DNA of 64,000 bases from Candidatus Sulfidibacterium hydrothermale (GTDB lineage: Bacteria; Bacteroidota; Bacteroidia; Bacteroidales; F082), in NCBI RefSeq assembly GCF_020149915.1, contig NZ_CP083760.1, positions 558,001-622,000 on the forward strand. Reading direction: 5' to 3'. Below, one piece after another: positions 22,388 to 32,022 of this stretch. The position numbers were made by a program, and so were the translations under genes. Within the stretch, counting starts at the first letter, position 1; the number at the start of each line of letters is the position of its first letter. The notes under the pieces are model-generated. The model worked only from the letters and a program-made list of their open reading frames with translations, did not search any database and was not told where the DNA came from.

Positions 22388-25219
22388 ATGATAGATGTAA
22401 ACCGGGCAAATCCGAAGGATTATATTGTTGTGATCCGTTCTCGGGTCAATAATTTAAAAAATCTCAGCGTTGCTATTCCGCGTCGTAAATTAGTGGTAAT
22501 TACAGGGTTATCCGGTTCCGGAAAATCTTCTCTTGCTTTTGATACTTTGTATGCCGATGGGCAGCGCCGGTATGTGGAAAGTTTGAGTTCGTATGCCCGC
22601 CAATTTTTAGGGCGTATGGATAAGCCCGATGTGGATAATATTTTGGGTATTTCGCCGGCTATTGCCATTGAACAAAAGGTAAAAACCCGTAATCCGCGCT
22701 CCACAGTGGGAACTTCCACGGAGGTGTATGAATACCTTAAGCTTCTTTTTGCCCGTATCGGAAAAACCTATTCCCCGGTATCGGGCCGCCAGGTGAAACG
22801 CCACCGTGTGAGCGATGTAACCCGTTTTATTCTTTCTTTACCCGAAGAAACAGTTGTTCTGATTTTTTCACCCCTTACACTTGAATCGGGCCGTACACTG
22901 CAACAAAAGTTACAAGTTTTGTTACAGCAGGGATTTAGCCGTGTTTATACCGGAAACGCCATTGAAAGAATAGAAGACCTTCTTGAAGAAAAAGGCAGGA
23001 TAAAGAAAAATACCCGGCCGGAAAACTGTTATCTCGTGATAGACCGTGTTCGTGTGGTGCACGATGACAAAGAGCTGGAAACCCGTATTGCTGATTCGGC
23101 CCAAACTGCTTTTTACGAAGGTAAAGGATATTTGAAAGTGGTTTACACGCAGGGAAACCAACAGAAGATGGTTGATTTTTCCCATCGGTTTGAATTGGAT
23201 GGAATACAGTTTGAAGAGCCGTCGGTCAATTTGTTTACTTTTAATAATCCGTACGGAGCCTGTAAGCGGTGCGAAGGTTTCGGGAGCATTATGGGCATTG
23301 ACGAACGGCTGGTGATTCCCAACCCGGCGCTGTCGGTTTATGACGGGGCCATTGCCTGCTGGAAAGGCGAAAAAATGGGGCGATGGAAAGATCAGCTTGT
23401 TCAAAATGCCTATCGGTTCGATTTCCCTATTCATAAGCCCTATTATCAGCTTACTGAAGAACAAAAAGAACTGCTTTGGACCGGAAATGAATATTTTAAA
23501 GGCCTTAATGCTTTTTTTGCCCGGCTGGAGGAGAAAGCCTATAAAATTCAGTACCGGGTGATGCTTTCGCGGTATCGCGGAAAAACCATTTGCCCTGAAT
23601 GTAAAGGAACCCGTTTGCGAAAAGATGCCAATTATGTGTTGGTAGCCGGAAAAAGTATTTCCCAAATTGTTCAGATGCAACTGGATGAATGCCTTGATTT
23701 TTTTAAAAACATAAAGCTGGATGATCAGGACCGGCAAATTGCCCGGCGGTTGCTGACAGAAATAGTTAACCGGTTGCAATTTCTCAATGATGTGGGGCTG
23801 GGGTATCTTACGTTAAACCGTTCTTCGGCAACTTTGTCAGGAGGAGAGTCCCAGCGCATTAATCTGGCCACCTCACTGGGCAGCTCGCTGGCCGGTTCCA
23901 TGTATATTTTAGATGAACCCAGTATTGGGCTGCATCCGCGCGATACACAACGGCTGATTCGTGTGCTGAAACAGCTGCGTGATGTGGGAAATACGGTAAT
24001 TGTGGTGGAACATGACGAAGAAATTATCCGGGCTGCAGATGATATTATTGATATTGGTCCTGATTCGGGGGAACATGGCGGTGAGCTCGTTTTTCAAGGG
24101 GCTTTTGATGCGTTGAAAAATAATGATGTCAGTTATACGGCATTGTATCTTACCGGAAGAAAAAAAATAGAACTTCCTGCTTTCCGGCGCCCCTGGCACA
24201 ATTACATTGAAATAAAAGATGCGTTTGAGCATAACCTGAAAAATCTTCAGGTGAAAATTCCATTGAATGTACTGACGGTGGTAACCGGAGTGAGTGGATC
24301 GGGAAAATCTACACTGGTACGTGATATTTTATATACTCTGCTGAAACGTACCCTTAACGGCGAAATGGCGCAACCGGGAAAACTGGCTGTTTTGAGCGGA
24401 GAAATTAACCGGTTGCAACGTACGGAATATATTGATCAAAATCCTATAGGACGTTCTTCGCGCTCTAATCCGGTAACCTACTTAAAAGCGTTTGACGATA
24501 TCCGCGAGCTTTTTTCACGACAGCCGCTGGCAAAACTCCGGGCTTATAAACCCGGCTATTTTTCTTTTAATATTCCCGGAGGACGGTGTGAGCAATGTGA
24601 AGGCGAAGGCGTGATTAAAGTGGAAATGCAGTTTATGGCGGATATTTATTTGCAATGTGAAGCCTGCCACGGAAAGCGTTTTAAAGAAGAAGTGTTGGAG
24701 ATAAAATATCGCGGAAAAAGTATCTCTGATATTCTTGAGCTAACCGTGGATGATGCCATTGCCTTTTTTTCTGAAGCGACAAAAAACAACAGCCTGGAGC
24801 AGAAAATTATAGAAAAACTGAAACCGTTACAGGAAACCGGTTTGGGTTATCTCCGGCTGGGACAAAGCTCAAATACTTTAAGCGGGGGCGAAGCCCAGCG
24901 GATTAAACTCGCTTCTTTTCTTGCCAAAGGAAGTCATGCGCCGGCAACGCTTTTTATTTTTGATGAGCCTACTACCGGTTTGCATGTACACGATATCAGT
25001 AAGTTGTTAAATGCTTTTCAGGCTTTGATTGAAAACGGGCACAGTATTGTGGTGATTGAACACAATGCCGAGATTATTAAATCGGCCGACTGGGTTATTG
25101 ATCTGGGGCCTGAAGGCGGAGACCGCGGAGGACAAATTGTTTTTGAAGGAACACCGGAAGAACTGGTTCGTTGTAAAGAATCTTTTACCGGACAATTTTT
25201 AAAGGATAAATTACAGTGA
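22388..25219 (+). CDS. uvrA: UvrABC excinuclease subunit A
   Basis: 943 aa, the usual size. There are two ABC ATPase modules: Walker A GLSGSGKSS near 39 and GVSGSGKST near 640, and signature motifs LSGGESQRI and LSGGEAQRI. Zinc-finger cysteines CKRCEGFG, CPECKG, CEQCEGEG and CEACHG are all present. UvrA dimers scan for bulky DNA lesions and load UvrB. uvrB and uvrC are not in the window. It is a single gene with its own promoter. Confidence 0.99.
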   Translation: MIDVNRANPKDYIVVIRSRVNNLKNLSVAIPRRKLVVITGLSGSGKSSLAFDTLYADGQRRYVESLSSYARQFLGRMDKPDVDNILGISPAIAIEQKVKTRNPRSTVGTSTEVYEYLKLLFARIGKTYSPVSGRQVKRHRVSDVTRFILSLPEETVVLIFSPLTLESGRTLQQKLQVLLQQGFSRVYTGNAIERIEDLLEEKGRIKKNTRPENCYLVIDRVRVVHDDKELETRIADSAQTAFYEGKGYLKVVYTQGNQQKMVDFSHRFELDGIQFEEPSVNLFTFNNPYGACKRCEGFGSIMGIDERLVIPNPALSVYDGAIACWKGEKMGRWKDQLVQNAYRFDFPIHKPYYQLTEEQKELLWTGNEYFKGLNAFFARLEEKAYKIQYRVMLSRYRGKTICPECKGTRLRKDANYVLVAGKSISQIVQMQLDECLDFFKNIKLDDQDRQIARRLLTEIVNRLQFLNDVGLGYLTLNRSSATLSGGESQRINLATSLGSSLAGSMYILDEPSIGLHPRDTQRLIRVLKQLRDVGNTVIVVEHDEEIIRAADDIIDIGPDSGEHGGELVFQGAFDALKNNDVSYTALYLTGRKKIELPAFRRPWHNYIEIKDAFEHNLKNLQVKIPLNVLTVVTGVSGSGKSTLVRDILYTLLKRTLNGEMAQPGKLAVLSGEINRLQRTEYIDQNPIGRSSRSNPVTYLKAFDDIRELFSRQPLAKLRAYKPGYFSFNIPGGRCEQCEGEGVIKVEMQFMADIYLQCEACHGKRFKEEVLEIKYRGKSISDILELTVDDAIAFFSEATKNNSLEQKIIEKLKPLQETGLGYLRLGQSSNTLSGGEAQRIKLASFLAKGSHAPATLFIFDEPTTGLHVHDISKLLNAFQALIENGHSIVVIEHNAEIIKSADWVIDLGPEGGDRGGQIVFEGTPEELVRCKESFTGQFLKDKLQ

Positions 25220-25312
25220 TATTCATCCGGCTTTTTTGTTTTTGTATTCCGGTAAACCGGCTTAAATTACCCCGTTTTAAATGTATTTCAGAATGCCGGG
25301 GGAACAATATAC

Positions 25313-25345
25313 TTTGGATAAATTCATTCTTTTTCTTTATATTTG
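25313..25345 (+). promoter_or_regulatory. Full Bacteroidota promoter of clpS
   Basis: -33 TTTG (25313-25316), a 21-bp spacer, then -7 TATATTTG (25338-25345). It is the best complete match to the TTTG-N19-21-TAnnTTTG pattern in the window, and it overlaps a longer frame starting at 25343, so the ATG at 25370 is the start. Confidence 0.75.
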
Positions 25346-25369
25346 TACAAACATCTTAATGAAGAAACC

Positions 25370-25645
25370 ATGACAACCAAAGAAAAGAAATTGCCGGGTT
25401 CCCATCCTGTTGATAGTCCGGATGCCGGGAAAAAACTGGTTCTCTTTAATGATGATGTCAATACTTTTGAATTTGTGATAGAAACCCTGGTAGAGGTTTG
25501 CGGGCATGATTTGTATCAGGCTGAGAACTGTGCCCTGATTGCACATTACAAAGGAAAATGTACCGTAAAGAAAGGTTCTTTGGAAGAGCTGATGCCCTGT
25601 CGTGAAGAGATGATATTGCGCCGGTTAACGGTGGAAATTCAGTGA
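25370..25645 (+). CDS. clpS: ATP-dependent Clp protease adaptor ClpS
   Basis: 91 aa from ATG 25370. The core matches ClpS: LVLFNDDVNTFEFVIETLVEVCGHD (adaptor strand with the NDD substrate pocket), then AENCALIAHYKGKCTVKKG. ClpS delivers N-degron substrates to ClpAP/ClpCP. It has its own promoter and lies upstream of the RelA-like gene with a 73-bp gap. Confidence 0.93.
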   Translation: MTTKEKKLPGSHPVDSPDAGKKLVLFNDDVNTFEFVIETLVEVCGHDLYQAENCALIAHYKGKCTVKKGSLEELMPCREEMILRRLTVEIQ

Positions 25646-25718
25646 AGGATGGCTAGATAGAGCAACATCTTTTTGTTATAAAAAGTGTTGTTCCTGGGGG
25701 ATAAACAAAAAGAAATAA

Positions 25719-27908
25719 ATGACCAATCCGGATAAAACGGTTCGTGAAAAGTTAAACGAACTTTTTGAGCTTGTAGATGAAAAAGCAGATGCCACTGCGC
25801 GCTTGCAGATTCAAAAAGCGTTTAACATGGCTCAAAAGTCGTACGGAAATCAAACCATGGCCGATGGGTCTCCCATGATTTTACATCATTTGGATGTGGC
25901 TGTTATTGCTATGAAAGAGGTCAATCTGGGGCCAACCTCGGCTGTTTGTGCACTTTTGCATAGTTTTGATACCGACCAGCCGGATGTCCGTCAGGAAATC
26001 ATGGAGAATTTTGGGGAGAATGTACTCGAAATCATTGACGGATTTAAGAAAATATCGGCTTTGCAAACCGAACGGGTCTCTTTTCAGTCGGAAGCTTTCA
26101 GGAACATGTTCTTGTCTTTGGTGAATGATATCCGGGTTATCCTTATCCGGATGGCTCATCGCTTGCATGATGTGAGAGCCCCTGAAGGTTTGACCAAAAA
26201 ACAGAAAACCAAGTTTTTCAACGAAATAAAATACATCTATATTCCCATTGCACACCGTCTGGGCCTTTACCAGATTAAAAGCGAAATGGAAAATGATTTG
26301 ATGCGTTTTGAGCATCCGGATATTTTCCGTGCTATTACCGACAAGATACAAGCAACCAAAAGTAAACGTGAAGTTTATATCAAAGACTTTATCGCTCCTG
26401 TTGAAAAAGAACTGATAGCGGCTGGTTTTGATTTTGAAATAAAATGGCGAACCAAATCGGTGGCTTCTATCTGGGCTAAAATGAAACGGCAGAATGTGGA
26501 ATTTGAACAGATTTATGACATTTTTGCCGTTCGTATTATCATTAACAGCAAATCACCACAAAGAGAAAAAGAAGACTGTTGGATGGTATATTCCATTGTT
26601 ACCAACATTTATCCGCCTAATCCTAAACGGTTGCGCGACTGGATTTCCACCCCAAAAGCTTCGGGATATGAATCGTTGCATACTACCGTGATGGGGCCCA
26701 ATAAAAAATGGGTGGAAGTTCAAATCAGAACTGTTCGGATGGACGAAATCGCCGAAAAAGGACAAGCTGCTCACTGGGCTTACAAAGGACTGATGAAATC
26801 GAAAGATGTGGATGATTGGTTGTTACAGGTCAGGGATGTGCTTGAACATCCTGAAGCTATCGGTGCCGAATATGCTTACCGTACGCAAAAATCCAATGAG
26901 TATGTCTTTATTTTTACTCCGAAAGGAGATTTGAAAAGGTTGCCGGCCGGTGCTACGGTACTCGACTTTGCTTATGATATTCATACCAATATAGGAAGTC
27001 AGTGTAGTGGTGCCCGTGTGAATAATAAACTGGTTCCTATCCGCTATGTATTGAAAAATGGGGATAAAGTGGAGATCCTGACCACTAAAAATCAAAAACC
27101 AAAACCAGACTGGATTGGCTTTGTAAAGACACAAAAAGCCCGTAACCATATTAAACGGCAACTGAAAGAAGAGAAGTACAAAGAAGCGGAAGTAGGAAAA
27201 GAGTTGCTTTTGCGTAAATTTAAAAACTGGAAACTGAAAAGTCCGGAAGACCTGGTTAATATTCTGGTGAAACACTTTAAGATGGACTCGGCGGTAGATC
27301 TTTATTATCTGCTGGCTACTGATAAGATTGATCTCGCTCTGGTAAAAACGGTTTTAACGGATTATTTAAAACAACAGGAAGAACCGGTGGAAACGGAAGG
27401 GGGTACGGAAGAACCACAACCGGAAAAAACGATTCCGAAAAAGGAAGAAGATGAAACGGATGTCCTGTACATTGGTGATCATGTAAAAAATATTAACTAC
27501 CGGTTTGCCAAGTGTTGTAACCCCATTCCGGGTGATAATGTTTTTGGCTTTGTTACCACTTTGGGCGGGATTTCCATTCACCGGCGGAATTGTCCTAATG
27601 CCAAGCGGTTGGCCGAGCGTTATCCTTATCGTATTATTGATGTAAAATGGACCGGCTCCGAAGAAAAACCGTTTTACCGTGTGAATCTGAAAATCAGCGG
27701 AAAAGATGAGTTGGGCATAGTAGAATCAATCACCAAAACCATCACTAACGATTTGCGGGTGAATATGCGATCCATCCATTTTAATACGAAGGGAAGAAAA
27801 TTCGAAGGCCGTGTAAGCCTGATGATTCGTAATCACGACCATTTGGATCAGCTTATCCATAAACTGAAAATGGTAAAAGGCGTAGAAAGAATTGACCGGA
27901 CCAAATAG
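25719..27908 (+). CDS. relA: RelA-like (p)ppGpp synthetase with a degenerate hydrolase domain
   Basis: 729 aa, full RSH layout. The N-terminal HD domain (about 20-190) has lost its chemistry: the usual LLHDVVED reads LLHSFDTD, and the ADR of the last motif reads AHR. The synthetase domain (about 230-350) is intact, with RTKSVASIWAKM, TPKASGYESLH, EVQIRT and EKGQAAHWAYKG. TGS (about 395-460), a Cys-rich region (FAKCCNPIPGD) and ACT follow. It should make (p)ppGpp on starvation but not degrade it, so a second, bifunctional RSH is expected elsewhere. Confidence 0.93.
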   Translation: MTNPDKTVREKLNELFELVDEKADATARLQIQKAFNMAQKSYGNQTMADGSPMILHHLDVAVIAMKEVNLGPTSAVCALLHSFDTDQPDVRQEIMENFGENVLEIIDGFKKISALQTERVSFQSEAFRNMFLSLVNDIRVILIRMAHRLHDVRAPEGLTKKQKTKFFNEIKYIYIPIAHRLGLYQIKSEMENDLMRFEHPDIFRAITDKIQATKSKREVYIKDFIAPVEKELIAAGFDFEIKWRTKSVASIWAKMKRQNVEFEQIYDIFAVRIIINSKSPQREKEDCWMVYSIVTNIYPPNPKRLRDWISTPKASGYESLHTTVMGPNKKWVEVQIRTVRMDEIAEKGQAAHWAYKGLMKSKDVDDWLLQVRDVLEHPEAIGAEYAYRTQKSNEYVFIFTPKGDLKRLPAGATVLDFAYDIHTNIGSQCSGARVNNKLVPIRYVLKNGDKVEILTTKNQKPKPDWIGFVKTQKARNHIKRQLKEEKYKEAEVGKELLLRKFKNWKLKSPEDLVNILVKHFKMDSAVDLYYLLATDKIDLALVKTVLTDYLKQQEEPVETEGGTEEPQPEKTIPKKEEDETDVLYIGDHVKNINYRFAKCCNPIPGDNVFGFVTTLGGISIHRRNCPNAKRLAERYPYRIIDVKWTGSEEKPFYRVNLKISGKDELGIVESITKTITNDLRVNMRSIHFNTKGRKFEGRVSLMIRNHDHLDQLIHKLKMVKGVERIDRTK

Positions 27909-27932
27909 TGTTATGTGCTATTTTAATCCGGG

Positions 27933-29228
27933 TTAACGAATGTGAAACGCTTCTTTAACTTTTTCCACATAATCTAATGCTTCCCAAGCAAAAAAAGTAA
28001 CCGGTTTACTGTAAACTTTCTGGCCGTTCCGGGTTTCTTTAAAAGTGGTGGTTTCGTCTTCGTAAAAAACCTCTTGTTCTTCTACCATCACATCGCGGCC
28101 AAAATGGCCATAGGAAGCTGTTTTTTCGAATACCGGATTTTTTAATCCAAACCGTTTTACAATAGCAAAAGGACGCAGGTCAAAAATATTTTTGGCAATC
28201 CGGGCAATCTGACTGTCCGTCAGGATATTTCCTTTTTCATCTTTTACTTTTGCTGTCCCGTAACTGTTTACATAAAAACCTACCGGCTCGCTAACGCCAA
28301 TGGCATAGGCAACCTGTACTAAGATTTGGTCGGCTACACCGGCGGCTACCATGTTTTTGGCAATGTGGCGGGCTGCATAAGCTCCTGAACGGTCCACTTT
28401 GGAAGCATCTTTTCCGGAAAAAGCACCACCACCATGTGCACCATGACCACCGTAAGTATCCACAATAATTTTACGTCCGGTTAATCCGGTATCTCCATGT
28501 GGTCCGCCAATCACAAATTTACCGGTTGGGTTGACCAAAAGCTTGTAGTCAGCAAAAAGAAAATCCGGATATTTTTTTTGAATACGCGGAATAAGGTATT
28601 TTTCCACGTCCGCTTTGATTTTTTGCTGCATGGCTTTTTCGTTGTCAAATTCGTCGTGCTGGGTTGAAAGTACCAGTGTGTCGATTTTAACCGGTTTTCC
28701 GTCATCAGAATATTCAAGAGTTACTTGTGATTTGGAATCAGGACGGAGATAAGTCATTACTTTTCCTTCGCGACGAATGGCAGCCAGTTCCCACAGTAAA
28801 TCATGTGCGATTTCAGTGGTTAATGGCATTAATGATTTTGTTTCGCGGGTAGCGTATCCAAACATCATTCCCTGGTCGCCGGCGCCTTGTTCTTCTTCAC
28901 GGGCTCTCTCTACGCCCTGGTTAATGTCGGGTGATTGTTCGTGAACGGCTGAAATGACGGCGCACGATTTGCTGTCAAATTGATATTCGGCTTTGGTATA
29001 ACCGATTTTTTCAATGGTTTTACGGGCTACGTGCATCAAATCAACCCAGGCATTGGTTTTTACTTCACCGGCAATAACAACCAGTCCGGTACTGACCATC
29101 GTTTCGCAAGCCACTTTCGAATTCGGGTCCTGACGAAGCATTTCGTCCAGCACAGCATCCGAAATCTGATCGGCTACTTTATCGGGATGTCCTTCAGAAA
29201 CAGATTCCGAAGTAAAATAGTAGGACAT
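27933..29228 (-). CDS. metK: S-adenosylmethionine synthase
   Basis: 431 aa. N-terminal [21 protein letters not shown], the central signature [12 protein letters not shown], the P-loop-like [16 protein letters not shown] and HGAHGGG are all present. It forms SAM from methionine and ATP. The protein is about 40 residues longer than E. coli MetK, as is common in the phylum. It has a leader of about 130 nt with a candidate SAM-responsive structure. Confidence 0.98.
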   Translation of the reverse strand: MSYYFTSESVSEGHPDKVADQISDAVLDEMLRQDPNSKVACETMVSTGLVVIAGEVKTNAWVDLMHVARKTIEKIGYTKAEYQFDSKSCAVISAVHEQSPDINQGVERAREEEQGAGDQGMMFGYATRETKSLMPLTTEIAHDLLWELAAIRREGKVMTYLRPDSKSQVTLEYSDDGKPVKIDTLVLSTQHDEFDNEKAMQQKIKADVEKYLIPRIQKKYPDFLFADYKLLVNPTGKFVIGGPHGDTGLTGRKIIVDTYGGHGAHGGGAFSGKDASKVDRSGAYAARHIAKNMVAAGVADQILVQVAYAIGVSEPVGFYVNSYGTAKVKDEKGNILTDSQIARIAKNIFDLRPFAIVKRFGLKNPVFEKTASYGHFGRDVMVEEQEVFYEDETTTFKETRNGQKVYSKPVTFFAWEALDYVEKVKEAFHIR

Positions 29229-29251
29229 ACATTTTCATTTTTAAAGTTAAA

Positions 29252-29349
29252 CATCAAACAAGCGGGTTTGATGATTGACGGCAGGTAAAAAATTGGTTTA
29301 GCATTTTTTATCGTGGTTGCAATCAATCAAATCCTTCCACTTCATCATC
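29252..29349 (-). promoter_or_regulatory. Candidate SAM-responsive leader (riboswitch-like) of metK
   Basis: Read on the minus strand the leader has TGATGA, GTGGAAGGATT, GCAACCAC, then AATGCTAAACC, in the order and with the bases seen in the SAM-I core (GTGGAGGGA, GCAACC, GGTGCTAAA). GTGG/CCAC can form a P2-like stem and TGATGA pairs with TCATCA to close P1. The 3' strand of P1 (29269-29274) overlaps a perfect 8-bp hairpin, CATCAAAC / GTTTGATG (29252-29273), just before the start codon, so the two folds exclude each other. P3 and P4 are not evident. I cannot assign a named class. Confidence 0.5.
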
Positions 29350-29366
29350 TTTTAATGAACGTGGCG

Positions 29367-29374
29367 CAAAATTA
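29367..29374 (-). promoter_or_regulatory. -7 promoter box of metK
   Basis: TAATTTTG on the minus strand matches TAnnTTTG and sets a leader of about 130 nt. Confidence 0.6.
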
Positions 29375-29412
29375 ACTAAAAAAACGAGTCAGGAAAAAAG
29401 ATTACACGGGAA

Positions 29413-30330
29413 TTATTTGTCCCGGGTCAGCAGCCGGAAAACATCTTCCAGATTTTCTTTTTGGGGGCTAAAGGCAAGCATGTGCCAGTTTTTTTGTACC
29501 ACATGACGGAAAATGGTTTCCCGGAGGTCCTCATTTTTGTCGGTGTGTAAAATCCATTGGTTTTCTGCAAGCGGCTCTGCCAGGATTACGCCATTGATTT
29601 CCGTAAGTTGTTCCGGAAATACTTTTTCTTTTAATTCCAGAAAATAACTCATGGAAACTGTTGCTTTTTTCTCCAGCATTCCTACTTTGTCATCAGCAAC
29701 AATTTTGCCTTTGTTCAGGATGATTACCCGGTCGCAGATGGCTTCCACTTCCTGCATGATATGGGTGGAAAGTAAAATGGTTTTTTCTTTTCCAAGAGAG
29801 GATATAACATTGCGAATTCCTGAAAGCTGATTAGGATCCAAACCCGTTGTCGGTTCGTCTAAAATGAGTATCGGCGGGTCATGAATTAAAGCCTGGGCTA
29901 AACCTACCCGTTGGCGGTATCCTTTAGAAAGAGTTCCTATTTTTTTATGCTGTTCCGGTGATAAACCGGTGAGTTCAATCACTTCATCGATTCTTTTTTT
30001 TGCCGGAAAACGTGTTTTGTAGGTTTTAAGGACGTATGAAAGGTATTCCCTGACATACATTTCGGGGTACAAAGGATTGTTTTCAGGAAGATAACCGATG
30101 GATTTTCTGATTTTTAAAGCATCGGCTTGCACGTTGATTCCTGTAACAAAAACTTCGCCGGAGTAAGGCGGAATAAATGTTGTGATGATTTTCATAAGGG
30201 TGGATTTCCCGGCTCCGTTTGGTCCAAGTAATCCGGTAACACCACCTTTATCCAGTTGAAAGCAAACATCATCCAATACTTTTTGGCTGCCGTAAAATTT
30301 GTAGATATGTTTGACTTCAATACTGTGCAT
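29413..30330 (-). CDS. gldA: Gliding-motility ABC transporter ATPase GldA
   Basis: 305 aa. ABC ATPase with Walker A GLLGPNGAGKST, Q-loop IGYLPENNPLYPEMYVREYL (the PLYxxMYVxEYL stretch is typical of GldA), signature LSKGYRQRVGLAQAL, Walker B ILILDEPTTGLDP and H-loop STH. The C-terminal domain resembles other DUF4162-type exporters. With GldF and GldG it forms an ABC transporter needed for gliding in some Bacteroidota. gldFG are not adjacent here. A Nod/Cu-type exporter ATPase is the alternative. Confidence 0.85.
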   Translation of the reverse strand: MHSIEVKHIYKFYGSQKVLDDVCFQLDKGGVTGLLGPNGAGKSTLMKIITTFIPPYSGEVFVTGINVQADALKIRKSIGYLPENNPLYPEMYVREYLSYVLKTYKTRFPAKKRIDEVIELTGLSPEQHKKIGTLSKGYRQRVGLAQALIHDPPILILDEPTTGLDPNQLSGIRNVISSLGKEKTILLSTHIMQEVEAICDRVIILNKGKIVADDKVGMLEKKATVSMSYFLELKEKVFPEQLTEINGVILAEPLAENQWILHTDKNEDLRETIFRHVVQKNWHMLAFSPQKENLEDVFRLLTRDK

Positions 30331-30349
30331 CTTGCTTTTATTTCTAAAA

Positions 30350-30357
30350 CAAAATTA
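30350..30357 (-). promoter_or_regulatory. -7 promoter box of gldA
   Basis: TAATTTTG on the minus strand matches TAnnTTTG, 20 bp before the start at 30330. Confidence 0.5.
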
Positions 30358-30448
30358 TGAAATAATAACATGGTTCCTGTTTTTTTATTGTCAATGACCT
30401 GCATTTTCAAACCGGCCGGAAATATCTTCGTTTTGAAGAAAATATTCA

Positions 30449-30458
30449 GGATCGTTTC
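30449..30458. promoter_or_regulatory. Degenerate LacI-type operator candidate (GH13)
   Basis: GGATCGTTTC shares the ATCGTTT core with the CAATCGTTTG sites and lies where the -33 element would be, 16 bp before the -7 box. Weak on its own. Confidence 0.2.
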
Positions 30459-30473
30459 AATGCAAATTATTCA

Positions 30474-30481
30474 TAGTTTTG
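30474..30481 (+). promoter_or_regulatory. -7 promoter box of the exported GH13 gene
   Basis: TAGTTTTG matches TAnnTTTG, 28 bp before the ATG. Confidence 0.5.
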
Positions 30482-30509
30482 CTACTCATCCCTCAAACAA
30501 AACCATTTC

Positions 30510-31889
30510 ATGAAAAACAAAAAAAAATCTATACTTTCGCCGGCTTTGTTAATGGCTTTGGTATTCAGTTTTATGTTTGCCTTTGGCCAAAATGTAAATA
30601 ATCAAACCATGGAAAAGAAATCAGAACGACATGTGGCCTGGAGTCGCCATGCCAATATATATGAAGTAAATATTCGTCAGTATACTCCTGAAGGAACATT
30701 TAAGGCTTTTCAGCAACATCTGCCACGATTGCAAAAAATGGGAGTGAAGATTTTATGGCTTATGCCGATCTATCCCATTGGCGAAAAAAACAGGAAAGGA
30801 ACGCTGGGAAGCTATTATGCAGTACAGAATTATGAAGCGGTTAATCCGAACTTTGGAACACTGGATGACCTGAAATCGCTGGTAAAAGATGCCCATGCCA
30901 GGGGAATGCATGTTATTCTTGACTGGGTGGCCAACCATACGGCCTGGGATAATGTGTGGGTGAAAGAGCATCCCGACTGGTATAAAAAAGACAGTAGCGG
31001 AAACTTTGTTTCTCCTTTTGACTGGACCGATGTAATTGCCCTGAATTACGATAATCAGGATTTGCGTCATGCGATGATAAATGCCATGATTTTTTGGCTG
31101 AAGAATGCGGATGTAGATGGTTTCCGGTGTGATGTGGCCGGGATGGTGCCGGTTGATTTTTGGGATGAAGCCCGTACGGCACTGGATAAAGTTAAACCGG
31201 TATTCATGCTGGCAGAGGATGAAGATAATGTGGCTTTGGTTAAGTATGCTTTTGATATGAATTATACCTGGAAAATGTTGCATTTGATGAACGACATTGC
31301 CTCTGGAAAGAAAAAAGCGGCTGAGATTTGGAATTATTTGAAATGGAACAACGAAACTTTCGATCCGGACGTGTACCGGATGTATTTTACCAGTAATCAT
31401 GATGAAAATTCCTGGAATGGTACGGCATTTGAACGGCTGGGTGACGCTTTTAAGGTGTTTACGGTTTTCGATTATACCATTCCCGGAATGCCTTTGATCT
31501 ATGGTGGTGAAGAAGCCGGAAATAACAAACGCCTTCGCTTTTTTGAAAAAGATACGATTAACTGGAGCCAGTTGCCTTATGCCGAATTTTACGGCCGGTT
31601 GAATCACCTGAAAGATACCTGTAGTCTGCTGACTAACGGCGATGAAGGAGGAAAACTTATCCCTTTGTCTGAAGGAATAAGTGATGATGTTTTTGCTTTT
31701 TACCGTGAAAAAGGCGGCCGCCAAATGGTGGTAATTCTCAACCTGTGTAACCAGCCCCGGAGTTTTACTTTGAACAACGAAAAGATCAAAGGAAAATACA
31801 AGTTGTTTTTTAAAGGAGAAGAAATAGAAATCCAAACCGATTGGGTTTTTCATTTACCGGCTTGGGGTTATACCGTACTCCTGAAATAA
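30510..31889 (+). CDS. Exported alpha-amylase family (GH13) enzyme
   Basis: 459 aa. Signal peptide (1-27, ending FAFGQ) and a compact GH13 barrel with no extra carbohydrate-binding module. The conserved regions are DWVANH 138-143, DGFRCD with nucleophile D208, acid E236 (MLAED) and H297-D298. A C-terminal beta domain follows. No T9SS tail or lipobox is present, so it is probably periplasmic. The size and the IYEVNIRQYTPEGTF start are typical of maltodextrin-acting alpha-amylase or alpha-glucosidase-like enzymes; the exact linkage cannot be read. A LacI-type regulator follows 133 bp downstream. Confidence 0.92.
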   Translation: MKNKKKSILSPALLMALVFSFMFAFGQNVNNQTMEKKSERHVAWSRHANIYEVNIRQYTPEGTFKAFQQHLPRLQKMGVKILWLMPIYPIGEKNRKGTLGSYYAVQNYEAVNPNFGTLDDLKSLVKDAHARGMHVILDWVANHTAWDNVWVKEHPDWYKKDSSGNFVSPFDWTDVIALNYDNQDLRHAMINAMIFWLKNADVDGFRCDVAGMVPVDFWDEARTALDKVKPVFMLAEDEDNVALVKYAFDMNYTWKMLHLMNDIASGKKKAAEIWNYLKWNNETFDPDVYRMYFTSNHDENSWNGTAFERLGDAFKVFTVFDYTIPGMPLIYGGEEAGNNKRLRFFEKDTINWSQLPYAEFYGRLNHLKDTCSLLTNGDEGGKLIPLSEGISDDVFAFYREKGGRQMVVILNLCNQPRSFTLNNEKIKGKYKLFFKGEEIEIQTDWVFHLPAWGYTVLLK

Positions 31890-31917
31890 AGTGTATTTTT
31901 AATTTAAAAAAGAAAAC

Positions 31918-31953
31918 CGGGATTTTCTCTTGTGAGAATCGAACAAAATCCCG
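31918..31953 (+). other. Hairpin between the GH13 and lacI-type genes
   Basis: 9-bp arms CGGGATTTT / AAAATCCCG with a smaller inner TCTC/GAGA pairing and no T-tract. It could be a processing or attenuation hairpin rather than a terminator. Confidence 0.4.
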
Positions 31954-32022
31954 CAAGGTTGCTGCTTAAAATGGGCGCTGATATTAAAAAAGATTGTATT
32001 TTCGTACACTGAAAAGAAAAAG

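Noticed and set aside
22922-23779. 285-codon antisense frame within uvrA
   Set aside because: Opposite a confident uvrA; low-complexity Ile/Phe/Asn-rich sequence with no family features.
30753-31853. 366-codon antisense frame within the GH13 gene
   Set aside because: It mirrors the conserved GH13 gene and shows no domain; composition-driven.
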